Assembly (NCBI GenBank): GCA_007129775.1
Contig: SKUV01000203.1
Location: 1 to 12,845, forward strand
Origin: Paracoccaceae bacterium
Lineage (GTDB): Bacteria; Pseudomonadota; Alphaproteobacteria; Rhodobacterales; Rhodobacteraceae
Length of the DNA stretch: 12,845 nucleotides
Direction: 5' to 3'
Shown piece after piece: positions 1 through 6,384 of the stretch. A program made the translations under genes and the position numbers. Below the pieces are notes generated by a model that made no database searches, was not told the DNA's origin, and was given only the letters and a program-made list of their open reading frames with translations. The number at the start of each line of letters is the position of its first letter. Position 1 is the first letter of the stretch.

Positions 1-1
1 C

Positions 2-139
2 CTGACCGCCGCGCGCGAAACGGTGAGCGGCATCTACCTGCACCAGCCGATGCTGGTCTGGGGGCTGCGCGAGGGCGTCACCGCGCCGATCCGCGCCGAT
101 GCCACGGTCACGCTGCAGAACGTCATCGTCGAGAACTAA
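2..139 (+). CDS. ABC transporter solute-binding protein (family 5, peptide/oligopeptide type), C-terminal fragment
   Basis: Only the last 45 codons are present, in the frame that starts at base 2 and ends with TAA at 137-139. The fragment contains the stretch GIYLHQPMLVWG followed by a short tail with TVTLQNVIVEN. This kind of ending, where the last helix packs around a conserved tryptophan near the C-terminus, is typical of periplasmic DppA/OppA-like binding proteins. Its place 9 bp before a DppB-like permease gene on the same strand supports the call. The protein would capture the substrate, perhaps di- or oligopeptides, in the periplasm and deliver it to the permease pair. The substrate cannot be deduced from this fragment. 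The family call rests on context and the short tail. Confidence 0.75.
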   Translation: MTAARETVSGIYLHQPMLVWGLREGVTAPIRADATVTLQNVIVEN

Positions 140-148
140 GGGGGCCCA

Positions 149-1144
149 GTGGCAGCCTTTCTTGCGCAGCGCCTCGGTCAGGCGATCATCGTTCTGACCG
201 TGGTCAGCGTGCTGGCCTTCCTGCTGACCACCCAGATCGGCGATCCGGTGGTCAGCATCCTCGGGATGCAATCGACGCCTGAGGACCGGGCGCTGTTGCG
301 CGAAAGGCTGGGTATGGATGACCCGTTCTTCGTCCGATACCTGACCTATGTCGGCAATCTGCTGCGGGGCGAATTCGGCATTTCCTATGCCAATCAACGC
401 CCCGTGGCCGACCTGATCGTGGCGCGGCTTCCGGCGACGCTGGAACTGGCGGGTGTGGCGCTTTTCATGTCGCTGGCGCTGGGCCTGCCGATCGGGATTT
501 ATGCCGCGATCAACCGCGGGCACTGGACGTCGGATGCGATCCTGACGGCGACGGTGATCGGCGTGTCGATCCCCACCTTCGTCATCGCGATTCTGCTGAT
601 TTTCGCCTTTTCCGTCACGCTGGGTTGGCTGCCGTCATTCGGGCGTGGGCAGGTGGTCGAGGTGGGCTGGTGGACCACCGGGCTCTTGACGGAAAGCGGG
701 CGGCGGGCGCTGCTGATGCCGGCGGCGGCGCTCGCGATCTCTCAGGTGGCACTGGTCGCACGCCTCGTGCGGGCCGAGATGATCGAGGTGCTGCGCACCG
801 ATTACATCCGCTTTGCCCGGGCGCGGGGGCTGCGGCCACGGATCATCAACCTGTCGCTGGCGCTGCGCAACACGCTGATCCCGGTGATCACCGTGTCGGG
901 CATCCAGCTTGGCTTCCTGTTCGCCTTTGCCGTTGTGGCCGAGGCGGTGTTTCAATGGCCCGGCATCGGGCTTTTGTTCCTGCAGGCGCTGGGGTCGACC
1001 GACGTGCCGGTGATCGGGGCGATCCTGCTGCTGACCGCGGCCTTCTTCGTGGCGGTCAACACCGTGGTCGATCTGCTTTACGCGGTGGTGGACCCGAGGC
1101 TGCGCGCGGGCGCGGCGTCCGGCCGCGCGCTCGGCGGGCATTGA
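149..1144 (+). CDS. ABC transporter permease, DppB/OppB-like
   Basis: A 331-residue inner-membrane permease, a usual length for DppB-type subunits. Residues 1-30 form the first membrane helix. Residues about 40-95 form the family's N-terminal periplasmic segment, with the typical ERLGMDDP and GEFGISY stretches. Further hydrophobic segments lie near 97-120, 131-160, 187-206, 245-266 and 287-314. The cytoplasmic EAA loop that contacts the ATPase is at about 209-231 (EMIEVLRTDYIRFARARGL). The start is GTG at 149, preceded by five Gs at 140-144; no better ATG precedes the first helix. It follows the binding-protein gene by 9 bp and precedes the second permease by 17 bp, so all three are probably one operon. 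The ATPase genes that would power it are not in the window. The family is clear; the peptide substrate is inferred. Confidence 0.95.
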   Translation: MAAFLAQRLGQAIIVLTVVSVLAFLLTTQIGDPVVSILGMQSTPEDRALLRERLGMDDPFFVRYLTYVGNLLRGEFGISYANQRPVADLIVARLPATLELAGVALFMSLALGLPIGIYAAINRGHWTSDAILTATVIGVSIPTFVIAILLIFAFSVTLGWLPSFGRGQVVEVGWWTTGLLTESGRRALLMPAAALAISQVALVARLVRAEMIEVLRTDYIRFARARGLRPRIINLSLALRNTLIPVITVSGIQLGFLFAFAVVAEAVFQWPGIGLLFLQALGSTDVPVIGAILLLTAAFFVAVNTVVDLLYAVVDPRLRAGAASGRALGGH

Positions 1145-1161
1145 GGGGGGAGGAAGCCGCG

Positions 1162-2112
1162 ATGAGTGCCATGCCCCCCGCCGACCCGATGACGGCCCCT
1201 GCCCCCCCGCGCCGGCGGCGCGGACGGTCGCGGGTGCTGGCGTCGTTTCTGTCGAGCCCGCTGGCGATATTCGCCGCGATCCTGCTGGTGATCCTCGTCT
1301 CCGGCGCGCTGCTGGCGCCCTGGATCGCGCTGACCAACCCCTATGACCTCGCCACGCTGGATCTGATGAATTCGCGCCTGCCCCCCTATTGGGAGGATAC
1401 GGGCGAATGGCCCTTCATCCTCGGCACCGATTCTCAGGGGGGCGACGTGCTGTCGCTGATCCTGTACGGGCTGCGCACCTCGCTGGCGGTCGGGGTGCTG
1501 GCGGTCTGCGTCTCGGTCGGGCTGGGCACGGTGCTGGGGTTGATCGCGGGCTATTACGGGGGCCTGCCGGGCGCGATCATCATGCGGGCGGCGGATGTGC
1601 AGTTCACCTTTCCCGCGATCATCCTCGCGTTGTTGATCGGGGGTGTCTCCAAGGGCGTGCTGTCGCCCTCGCAGCAGGCCGATTTCGCGATCCCGCTGGT
1701 GGTGCTTGCGCTGGGCATCTCGCATTGGCCCCATTTCGCCCGGCTGGTGCGCGGCGCCGTGCTGGTGGAGCGCAGCAAGGATTACGTCGCCGCCGCGCGG
1801 CTGGCGGGGCGGGGGCCGGGCTTCATCATGCTGCGCCAGATCCTGCCCAATGTGGTCAACCCGATCGCGGTTCTGGCCACGCTGGACATCGCCTTTGCCA
1901 TCATGGGCGAGGCGACGCTGTCGTTCCTCGGCTTCGGCCTGCCGCCGACCGAGCCTTCGCTGGGCACGCTGATCCGCACCGGATACCAGTACCTGTTCGG
2001 CGGCGAGTGGTGGCTGGTGCTGTTTCCCGCGCTGGCGCTGATGCTGGTGGTGGTGGCGGTCAACCTGTTCGGCGACTGGCTGCGCGACGCGCTGAACCCG
2101 GGGCTGCGATAG
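1162..2112 (+). CDS. ABC transporter permease, DppC/OppC-like
   Basis: A 316-residue inner-membrane permease that pairs with the preceding DppB-like subunit to form the translocation channel. The N-terminal 24 residues are proline- and arginine-rich and cytoplasmic. The first membrane helix is at about 33-53. The DppC hallmark LGTDSQGGDVLS follows, where most relatives have GRD in place of GGD. A hydrophobic core comes next, then the EAA-type loop around VERSKDYVAAARLAGRGPG, and FLGFGLPP and SLGTLI near the end, all characteristic of this subfamily. The ATG at 1162 has GGAGGA at 1149-1154, spaced 7 bases. A longer open frame runs upstream, but it overlaps dppB and lacks family similarity, so this start is preferred. 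The gene is the last of its operon here: a convergent gene begins 20 bp after its stop and no ATPase gene follows. Confidence 0.95.
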   Translation: MSAMPPADPMTAPAPPRRRRGRSRVLASFLSSPLAIFAAILLVILVSGALLAPWIALTNPYDLATLDLMNSRLPPYWEDTGEWPFILGTDSQGGDVLSLILYGLRTSLAVGVLAVCVSVGLGTVLGLIAGYYGGLPGAIIMRAADVQFTFPAIILALLIGGVSKGVLSPSQQADFAIPLVVLALGISHWPHFARLVRGAVLVERSKDYVAAARLAGRGPGFIMLRQILPNVVNPIAVLATLDIAFAIMGEATLSFLGFGLPPTEPSLGTLIRTGYQYLFGGEWWLVLFPALALMLVVVAVNLFGDWLRDALNPGLR

Positions 2113-2132
2113 GGCAGGCGGGCGCTGCCCGC
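2112..2132. terminator. Short GC hairpin between convergent genes, possible bidirectional terminator
   Basis: The 20 bp between the permease stop and the DUF1491 stop can fold in two competing ways. One pairs GCGGGC (2118-2123) with GCCCGC (2127-2132). The other pairs GGGCAG (2112-2117) with CTGCCC (2125-2130). Neither strand has a clear T-run afterwards, so this is a weak candidate supported mainly by its place between converging operons. Confidence 0.35.
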
Positions 2133-2459
2133 TCAATCGTCCTCCTCCAGGAGCGTGCGGCCGTCGCGGTCCTCGATCTCGATCACCCAAAGGTCGGGGT
2201 CGCGGGCGCGCTGGCGGGCGATGGTGGCATCCACGCCGGGCTCGTCGCCCTCGGCCAGCACGGCCCATCGGCGGGCGCCCGACATCAGGTCGAATTCCCG
2301 CTGCCACGCCTGCGCGCGCCCGTCGAGCGTGGCGCATTTGACCAGAACCGCGCCCGCGGTCTCGTCCCCGCGATGGGTCACATAGACCGGTATCGCCGCC
2401 AGACGCAGCCGTGTCAGATAGGCCGCGACCCAGAAGCCGGCGGTCAGCCGGGCGCTCAC
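2133..2459 (-). CDS. DUF1491 family protein
   Basis: A 108-residue protein of the uncharacterised DUF1491 family, common in alphaproteobacteria. Visible landmarks are an N-terminal helix-like segment (GFWVAAYLTRLRL), a beta-rich centre with YVTHRGDETAGAVLVK, a tryptophan-containing stretch (RRWAVL) and an acidic end (WVIEIEDRDG, then EEDD). It has no signal peptide, no membrane helix and no recognisable catalytic motif. The start is GTG at 2459, which overlaps the stop of era by 4 bp (GTGA), so translation is probably coupled to era. It is the last gene of the pdxJ-to-era operon. Its molecular function is unknown. Its place beside era suggests only co-expression with RNA and ribosome genes. 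The family assignment is from memory of its sequence pattern. Confidence 0.85.
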   Translation of the reverse strand: MSARLTAGFWVAAYLTRLRLAAIPVYVTHRGDETAGAVLVKCATLDGRAQAWQREFDLMSGARRWAVLAEGDEPGVDATIARQRARDPDLWVIEIEDRDGRTLLEEDD

Positions 2460-3406
2460 CCGCCCGCGTTCCCGTCGCGGAAATCCAGGCCCATCTCGGA
2501 ATACCGCTCGGCCTCGTCAAGCCAGTTCGGGCGCACCTTCACCTGCAGGAACAGATGCACCTTGCGGCCCAGAAATTCGGCGATCTCGTGCCGGGCAGCG
2601 GTGCTGATGGCCTTGATCGTCTCGCCCCGGTTGCCCAGAACGATGCCCTTGTGCCCGTCGCGGGCCACATAGATCACCTGATCGATCCGGGTGGAGCCGT
2701 CCTTGCGGTCGTCCCAGGCCTCGGTCTCGACGGTCAGTTGATAGGGCAGTTCCTCGTGCAGGCGCAGGGTCAGCTTTTCGCGGGTGATCTCGGCGGCGAT
2801 CATGCGCAACGGCAGATCGGCGATCTGGTCTTCGGGGTAAAGCCACGGGCCGGCAGGCAGTTCGGCGGCGAGCCAGCGGCGCAGATCGTCCACCCCGTGG
2901 CCGCGTTCGGCCGAGATCATGAAGCTGCGCGCGAAGGCATAGGCGGCGTTGAGCCGCTCGGTCAGCGCCAGCAGCGTCTCGGCCTTGACCTTGTCGATCT
3001 TGTTGATGGCCAGCGCCACCTTCCGCCCCGTGCCCACCCTTTCGGCCAGCGCATCAAGGATCGCCTGCACGCCCGGCGTCAGCCCGCGATGCGCCTCCAC
3101 CAGCAGCACGACGATATCGGCATCCGCCGCCCCGCCCCATGCGGCCGCGACCATCGCGCGGTCCAGCCGACGGCGCGGGCGGAAGAGGCCGGGCGTATCC
3201 ACAAAGACGATCTGCGCCGCGCCCTCCATCGCCACGCCCCGGATGCGCGCGCGGGTGGTCTGAACCTTGTGCGTCACGATCGAGACCTTGGCGCCGACCA
3301 TGCGGTTGAGCAGCGTGGACTTGCCGGCGTTCGGCTCGCCGATCAGCGCGACGAAGCCGGCGCGGGTTTGCCCGGGCGCTTCGTGTGGGGGGTGGGTGTC
3401 GCTCAA
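2456..3406 (-). CDS. era: GTPase Era, 16S rRNA-binding ribosome assembly factor
   Basis: A 316-residue GTPase that binds the 3' end of 16S rRNA and assists 30S subunit maturation. The G1 loop GEPNAGKS is at residues 23-30. The switch region has the Era signature KVQTTRARIRG. G3 is DTPGLF, G4 is NKID and G5 is SAE. A C-terminal KH domain carries GNRGETIK and ends in the family pattern LFLQVKVRPNW. The start is a TTG at 3406, because no ATG or GTG occurs before the G1 loop and a strong ribosome binding site sits 5 bases upstream. The TTG overlaps the rnc stop (TTGA). The first 15 residues are variable and the core is full length. Co-translation with rnc is expected, since both proteins act on rRNA. 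Confidence 0.97.
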   Translation of the reverse strand: MSDTHPPHEAPGQTRAGFVALIGEPNAGKSTLLNRMVGAKVSIVTHKVQTTRARIRGVAMEGAAQIVFVDTPGLFRPRRRLDRAMVAAAWGGAADADIVVLLVEAHRGLTPGVQAILDALAERVGTGRKVALAINKIDKVKAETLLALTERLNAAYAFARSFMISAERGHGVDDLRRWLAAELPAGPWLYPEDQIADLPLRMIAAEITREKLTLRLHEELPYQLTVETEAWDDRKDGSTRIDQVIYVARDGHKGIVLGNRGETIKAISTAARHEIAEFLGRKVHLFLQVKVRPNWLDEAERYSEMGLDFRDGNAGG

Positions 3407-4089
3407 TTCCGCTCCTCCAGCCGCGCCAGCAGGGCTGCGGCGGCTTCCTGTTCGGCCTGACGTTTGGTGCTTGCGGTGGCGCGCTCGTTCAGCCCGCTTT
3501 CCAGCCGCGCCTCGACGGTGAAGGTGGGGGCGTGGGCGGGGCCCTCGCGCACGATCTCGTTATAGCTGGGCGGTGGCTCTCCGCGCGCCTGCACCCATTC
3601 CTGCAACCGGGTCTTGGCATCGCGCCGCGTGTCCTGCGCCTGCGCCAGCCGCGCGCCCCAGAGACGCAGCACCAGCGCGCGCGCGGTCTCGTATCCGGCA
3701 TCCAGATGAACGGCGCCGATCACCGCCTCCATCGCGTCGCCCAGCACCGCAGCCTTGCGCCGGCCGCCCGACAGCATCTCGGACCGGCCCAGTTTCAGCG
3801 CCTCGCCAAGGCCCACCTCGCGCGCGACATCTGCGCAGGTTTCCTTGCGCACCAGCGCGTTGAAGCGCGGCGCCAGATCGCCCTCGCGCGCGGTCTGGTC
3901 CGCCTGCATCAGCGCCTCGGCCATCACGAGGCCCAGCACTCGGTCGCCCAGAAACTCCAGCCGCTGGTTGTCGGGCCGGCCGGGCGAGGAGAATGAGGAA
4001 TGGGTCAGTGCCCGCTGCAGCAATTCGGGGCGCGCGAAGTCATGCCCGATCCGGCCGCAGAACGCCCGAAGCTCGGCCGAAAGCCTCAC
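3403..4089 (-). CDS. rnc: Ribonuclease III
   Basis: A 228-residue double-stranded RNA endonuclease that processes rRNA precursors and some mRNAs. The catalytic domain has the signature NQRLEFLGDRVLG at 41-53, with E45 and D49 as metal-binding residues, and GDAMEAVIGAVHLD at 117-130, with D118 and E121. These match the four acidic active-site residues of the E. coli enzyme. A double-stranded-RNA-binding domain follows from about residue 155 (LQEWVQ, then TFTVEARL, then STKRQAEQEAAAALL). A longer frame is open upstream, including an ATG at 4122, but the GTG at 4089 is chosen: it overlaps the lepB stop as GTGA, has GAGAGG 5 bases before it, and gives the usual N-terminus and length. The 3' end overlaps the era start. 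Confidence 0.95.
   Translation of the reverse strand: MRLSAELRAFCGRIGHDFARPELLQRALTHSSFSSPGRPDNQRLEFLGDRVLGLVMAEALMQADQTAREGDLAPRFNALVRKETCADVAREVGLGEALKLGRSEMLSGGRRKAAVLGDAMEAVIGAVHLDAGYETARALVLRLWGARLAQAQDTRRDAKTRLQEWVQARGEPPPSYNEIVREGPAHAPTFTVEARLESGLNERATASTKRQAEQEAAAALLARLEERN
3412..3418 (-). promoter_or_regulatory. Ribosome binding site fixing the TTG start of era
   Basis: On the minus strand GGAGGAG lies 5 bases before TTG at 3406, inside the last codons of rnc. It is the main evidence for the unusual TTG start, because the reading frame offers no other plausible start before the GTPase P-loop. Confidence 0.75.
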
Positions 4090-4874
4090 TCCAGCCTCTC
4101 GAAGAAGCGGTCGCGCCGCCATGTCCAGAAATAGAGCATCGAACTGCCGGCGGAGGAAAACACCACATGGCGCGCGCGCCCGATCAGGTGATCGAAGGGC
4201 ACCATGCCCACGCCGCCCACGCTGCGCGGCGCGCGGCTGTCCTGACTGTTGTCGCGGTTGTCCCCGATGAAGAAGAAATGCCCCTCGGGCACGGTATAGG
4301 CGGGCGTGTTGTCGGCGAAGCTTTCGCCGATGTTGAGCACGATATAGCTGCGCCCCGAGGGCAGCGTCTCGCGCAGGCGTTCCTTGACGCAATCGGCCCC
4401 TTCGCCCACGGGCGCGTTGGCGCAGCGCGGAAACTGGCCCATCGGGCCCTGACGCTCGAAGGTCTGGACGAAGGTGCCGGCGGGCTCCTGCGGCAGCGCC
4501 TCGTCATTCAGATAGAGGATGCCGTTGCGCATCTGCACCCGGTCGCCGGGCAGGCCGAGCACGCGCTTGATGAAATCCGCGCCGGTGACGGGATGGCGGA
4601 AAACCACGATATCCCCGCGCTCCGGCTCCTGCCCGAAGATGCGGCCGGGAAAGGGGCACAGGCCAAAGGGGCAGGAATAGCGCGAGTAGCCATAGGCCAT
4701 CTTGTTGACGAACAGGAAATCCCCGATCAGCAGCGTCTCTTTCATGCTGCCCGAGGGGATCCAGAAGGGCTGAAAGAAAAGCGTGCGGAAGACGCCCGCG
4801 ATCAGCAGGGCATAGACGATGGTCTTGACGGTTTCCATGAAGCCGCTCTGGGGCTTTCCGGTCTTGCTTGCCAT
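4086..4874 (-). CDS. lepB: Signal peptidase I
   Basis: A 262-residue inner-membrane serine protease that removes signal peptides from exported proteins. One membrane anchor spans about residues 16-36. The catalytic serine is S43 in IPSGSM and the general-base lysine is K103 in FIKRVLGLPGD. The late conserved box GDNRDNSQDSR is at 204-214. Two insertions carry cysteine pairs, C68/C73 in YSCPFGLCPF and C151/C162, which lie on the periplasmic side and could form disulfides. The ATG at 4874 is preceded by only a weak binding site. A 69-bp gap separates it from acpS upstream, the largest gap within this operon. Its stop overlaps the rnc start. The identity is firm. Confidence 0.97.
   Translation of the reverse strand: MASKTGKPQSGFMETVKTIVYALLIAGVFRTLFFQPFWIPSGSMKETLLIGDFLFVNKMAYGYSRYSCPFGLCPFPGRIFGQEPERGDIVVFRHPVTGADFIKRVLGLPGDRVQMRNGILYLNDEALPQEPAGTFVQTFERQGPMGQFPRCANAPVGEGADCVKERLRETLPSGRSYIVLNIGESFADNTPAYTVPEGHFFFIGDNRDNSQDSRAPRSVGGVGMVPFDHLIGRARHVVFSSAGSSMLYFWTWRRDRFFERLE
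4095..4100 (-). promoter_or_regulatory. Ribosome binding site supporting the GTG start of rnc
   Basis: GAGAGG on the minus strand lies 5 bases before GTG at 4089, inside the last codons of lepB. It favours the GTG over the in-frame ATG at 4122, which would add 11 residues not usual for the family. Confidence 0.6.
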
Positions 4875-4943
4875 CTGTTGCCTGTCCTGCCTGCGATCTG
4901 GTTGCGGTGTTCTTTGGGCGGTGGGGCTGTGGGAGTCAAGCGA

Positions 4944-5363
4944 TCAGGGCCGGGGGTCGTGCCGCGGCTCGGGCAGGGCCTCGATCACGACAAAGGCCTG
5001 TGCCCAGGGGTGATCGTCGGTCAGGCTGACATGGACCTGCGCGCGGTGGCCCCTTGGCGTCATTTCGGCCAGCCGCTCGGCGGCCCAGCCTGTCAGATGC
5101 ATGACCGGCTGACCTGTGCGCAGGTTGGTCACGCTCATGTCGCGCCATGCGATGCCCATGCGCAGCCCGGTGCCCAGCGCCTTGGAGCAGGCTTCTTTCG
5201 CGGCCCAGCGTTTGGCATAGGTGCCGGGCGCATTGGCGCGGGCCTCGGCGCGGCGTTGTTCCTCGGGGGTGAAGACGCGGTTGCGGAACCGGTCGCCGAA
5301 GCGGTCGAGCGTGCGCGCGATCCGTTCGATATTGGCCAGATCGGTGCCGATACCGAGGATCAT
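4944..5363 (-). CDS. acpS: Holo-[acyl-carrier-protein] synthase
   Basis: A 139-residue cytoplasmic enzyme that transfers the 4'-phosphopantetheine arm of coenzyme A to apo-acyl carrier protein, needed for fatty acid synthesis. It begins with ILGIGTDLANIERI, where D8 binds magnesium. It contains YAKRWAAKEACSKALGTG, where E57 is the second metal ligand. VHVSLTDDHPWAQAFVVIE is the usual C-terminal strand pair. The length is slightly above the usual 120-130 because of a short tail ending in DPRP. A longer open frame exists upstream, but the ATG at 5363 overlaps the pdxJ stop as ATGA and yields the canonical N-terminus. There is no strong binding site of its own, which fits translational coupling to pdxJ. 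Confidence 0.96.
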   Translation of the reverse strand: MILGIGTDLANIERIARTLDRFGDRFRNRVFTPEEQRRAEARANAPGTYAKRWAAKEACSKALGTGLRMGIAWRDMSVTNLRTGQPVMHLTGWAAERLAEMTPRGHRAQVHVSLTDDHPWAQAFVVIEALPEPRHDPRP

Positions 5364-6130
5364 GGCGCGCCGGGTTTGCGCGCGTCGATCATCTCGCGGC
5401 GCATACGGGCGATGGCTGCGGGCAGGCCGATGAAGATCGCCTCCGAGATCAGGAAATGCCCGATGTTGAGTTCCACCACCTCGGGAAAGGCAGCCACCGG
5501 GCGCACGGTGTCGAAGGACAACCCGTGGCCGGCATGCACCTCCAGCCCGAGGGCATGGGCATGGCGCGCCCCGTCGGCCAGCGCGGCAAGTTCGGCGTCG
5601 CGCTCGGCCAGCCGACCCTCGGCATGCAGATCGCAATAATGGCCGGTGTGCAGTTCGACCACCGCGGCGCCGATGCGGGCGGCGGAGTATATCTGGCGCG
5701 GCTCGTGCCCGATGAAGAGCGACACGCGGCAGCCGGCCTCGCGCAGGGGCGCGATGTAATCGGCCAGCCGCGCCTCGTCGCCCGCGACGTCGAGTCCGCC
5801 TTCGGTGGTGCGTTCCTCGCGCCGCTCGGGCACGATGCAGACGGCGTGGGGGCGATGGCGCAGGGCGATGGCCTGCATTTCCGGTGTTGCGGCCATTTCG
5901 AAATTCAGCGGCACCGTCAGTTGTGCGGCCAGCGTCTCGATATCGCCGTCGCGGATGTGGCGGCGGTCCTCGCGCAGATGCGCGGTGATGCCGTCGGCGC
6001 CGGCGCCCTCGGCCATCAGCGCGGCGCGCAGCGGGTCGGGGTAATCTCCGCCACGGGCATTCCGGATGGTCGCCACATGGTCGATATTGACGCCGAGGCG
6101 AAGGGGGCCGGCAAAGGCGGGGCTGGGCAT
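5360..6130 (-). CDS. pdxJ: Pyridoxine 5'-phosphate synthase
   Basis: A 256-residue TIM-barrel enzyme that condenses 1-deoxyxylulose 5-phosphate with 3-amino-2-oxopropyl phosphate, the last ring-forming step of the DXP-dependent vitamin B6 pathway. Signatures are LGVNIDHVATIRNARG at 12-27, ADGITAHLREDRRHI at 45-59 (H51 and R53 near the active site), NFEMA with E78, ELHTGHYC, and the C-terminal phosphate-binding region ELNIGHFLISEAIFIGL. The frame is open further upstream, but the ATG at 6130 has AAGGA 8 bases before it and gives the normal length. It is the first gene of the minus-strand operon and probably has its own promoter in the preceding 254 bp. Confidence 0.97.
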   Translation of the reverse strand: MPSPAFAGPLRLGVNIDHVATIRNARGGDYPDPLRAALMAEGAGADGITAHLREDRRHIRDGDIETLAAQLTVPLNFEMAATPEMQAIALRHRPHAVCIVPERREERTTEGGLDVAGDEARLADYIAPLREAGCRVSLFIGHEPRQIYSAARIGAAVVELHTGHYCDLHAEGRLAERDAELAALADGARHAHALGLEVHAGHGLSFDTVRPVAAFPEVVELNIGHFLISEAIFIGLPAAIARMRREMIDARKPGAP

Positions 6131-6158
6131 AGCGGTATCCTTGAGGTGGTCCGCCGGC

Positions 6159-6164
6159 AATCTA
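6159..6164 (-). promoter_or_regulatory. Possible -10 element for the pdxJ operon
   Basis: TAGATT on the minus strand lies 28 bases before the pdxJ ATG, preceded by a very GC-rich stretch. The best -35 partner, TTCCGT at 17 bases spacing, is poor. The call rests on position and on the only A/T-rich hexamer close to the start. It could be chance. Confidence 0.35.
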
Positions 6165-6320
6165 GCGCGGGACGGGCGCGAACGGAAGCGGGGCGGGGCG
6201 GCGCAATCGCCGCAACGAAGGGCATCAGCTGGCCGGTGGCGCGGGGGACCGCCGCCCCCTTCGGGCTGCATAAGCCCCACCGAACGCCATCAACTGCCCG
6301 AGGCGCCTGCGCGGCGTTCA

Positions 6321-6349
6321 CCGGGCAGGCGAAACCCGGGCAGGCGAAA
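6321..6349. repeat. Tandem direct repeat, two copies of a 14-mer
   Basis: CCGGGCAGGCGAAA occurs at 6321-6334 and again at 6336-6349, a period of 15 bases. The GCAGGCG inside the first copy (6325-6331) can also pair with CGCCTGC at 6304-6310. The unit lies just downstream of infB on the infB transcript, and its role is unknown. Confidence 0.8.
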
Positions 6350-6369
6350 ATGGGCGGTGCTACAGCGCC
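6347..6369 (-). terminator. Possible intrinsic terminator after infB
   Basis: Read on the minus strand, 16 bases after the infB stop, GGCG-C-TG can pair with CA-C-CGCC across one C/C mismatch. The hairpin is followed by CA and four Ts (6350-6347). Both stem and T-run are short, so this is a moderate-to-weak terminator. It is the best candidate for the end of the rimP-infB transcript. Confidence 0.4.
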
Positions 6370-6384
6370 GGGCCGAGCCCGCGG

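Larger units (their letters stand above)
6131..6384. other. Non-coding gap between the infB and pdxJ operons
   Basis: No convincing gene lies in these 254 bp. The part near infB holds a hairpin, a 14-bp tandem repeat and a 7-bp inverted repeat. The part near pdxJ holds a possible -10 element. The middle (about 6180-6300) is GC-rich with no structure I can assign. Open frames crossing it on both strands are extensions of frames from neighbouring genes. Confidence 0.6.

Noticed and set aside
1078..2520. A long minus-strand frame across the two permease genes
   Set aside because: Its Arg/Gln/Gly-rich translation is the complement of the permease coding sequence, and it also crosses the DUF1491 gene in another frame.
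4090..4392. Upstream extension of rnc (up to 329 codons, or an ATG at 4122)
   Set aside because: It lies inside lepB in another frame, has no family similarity and would make RNase III unusually long.
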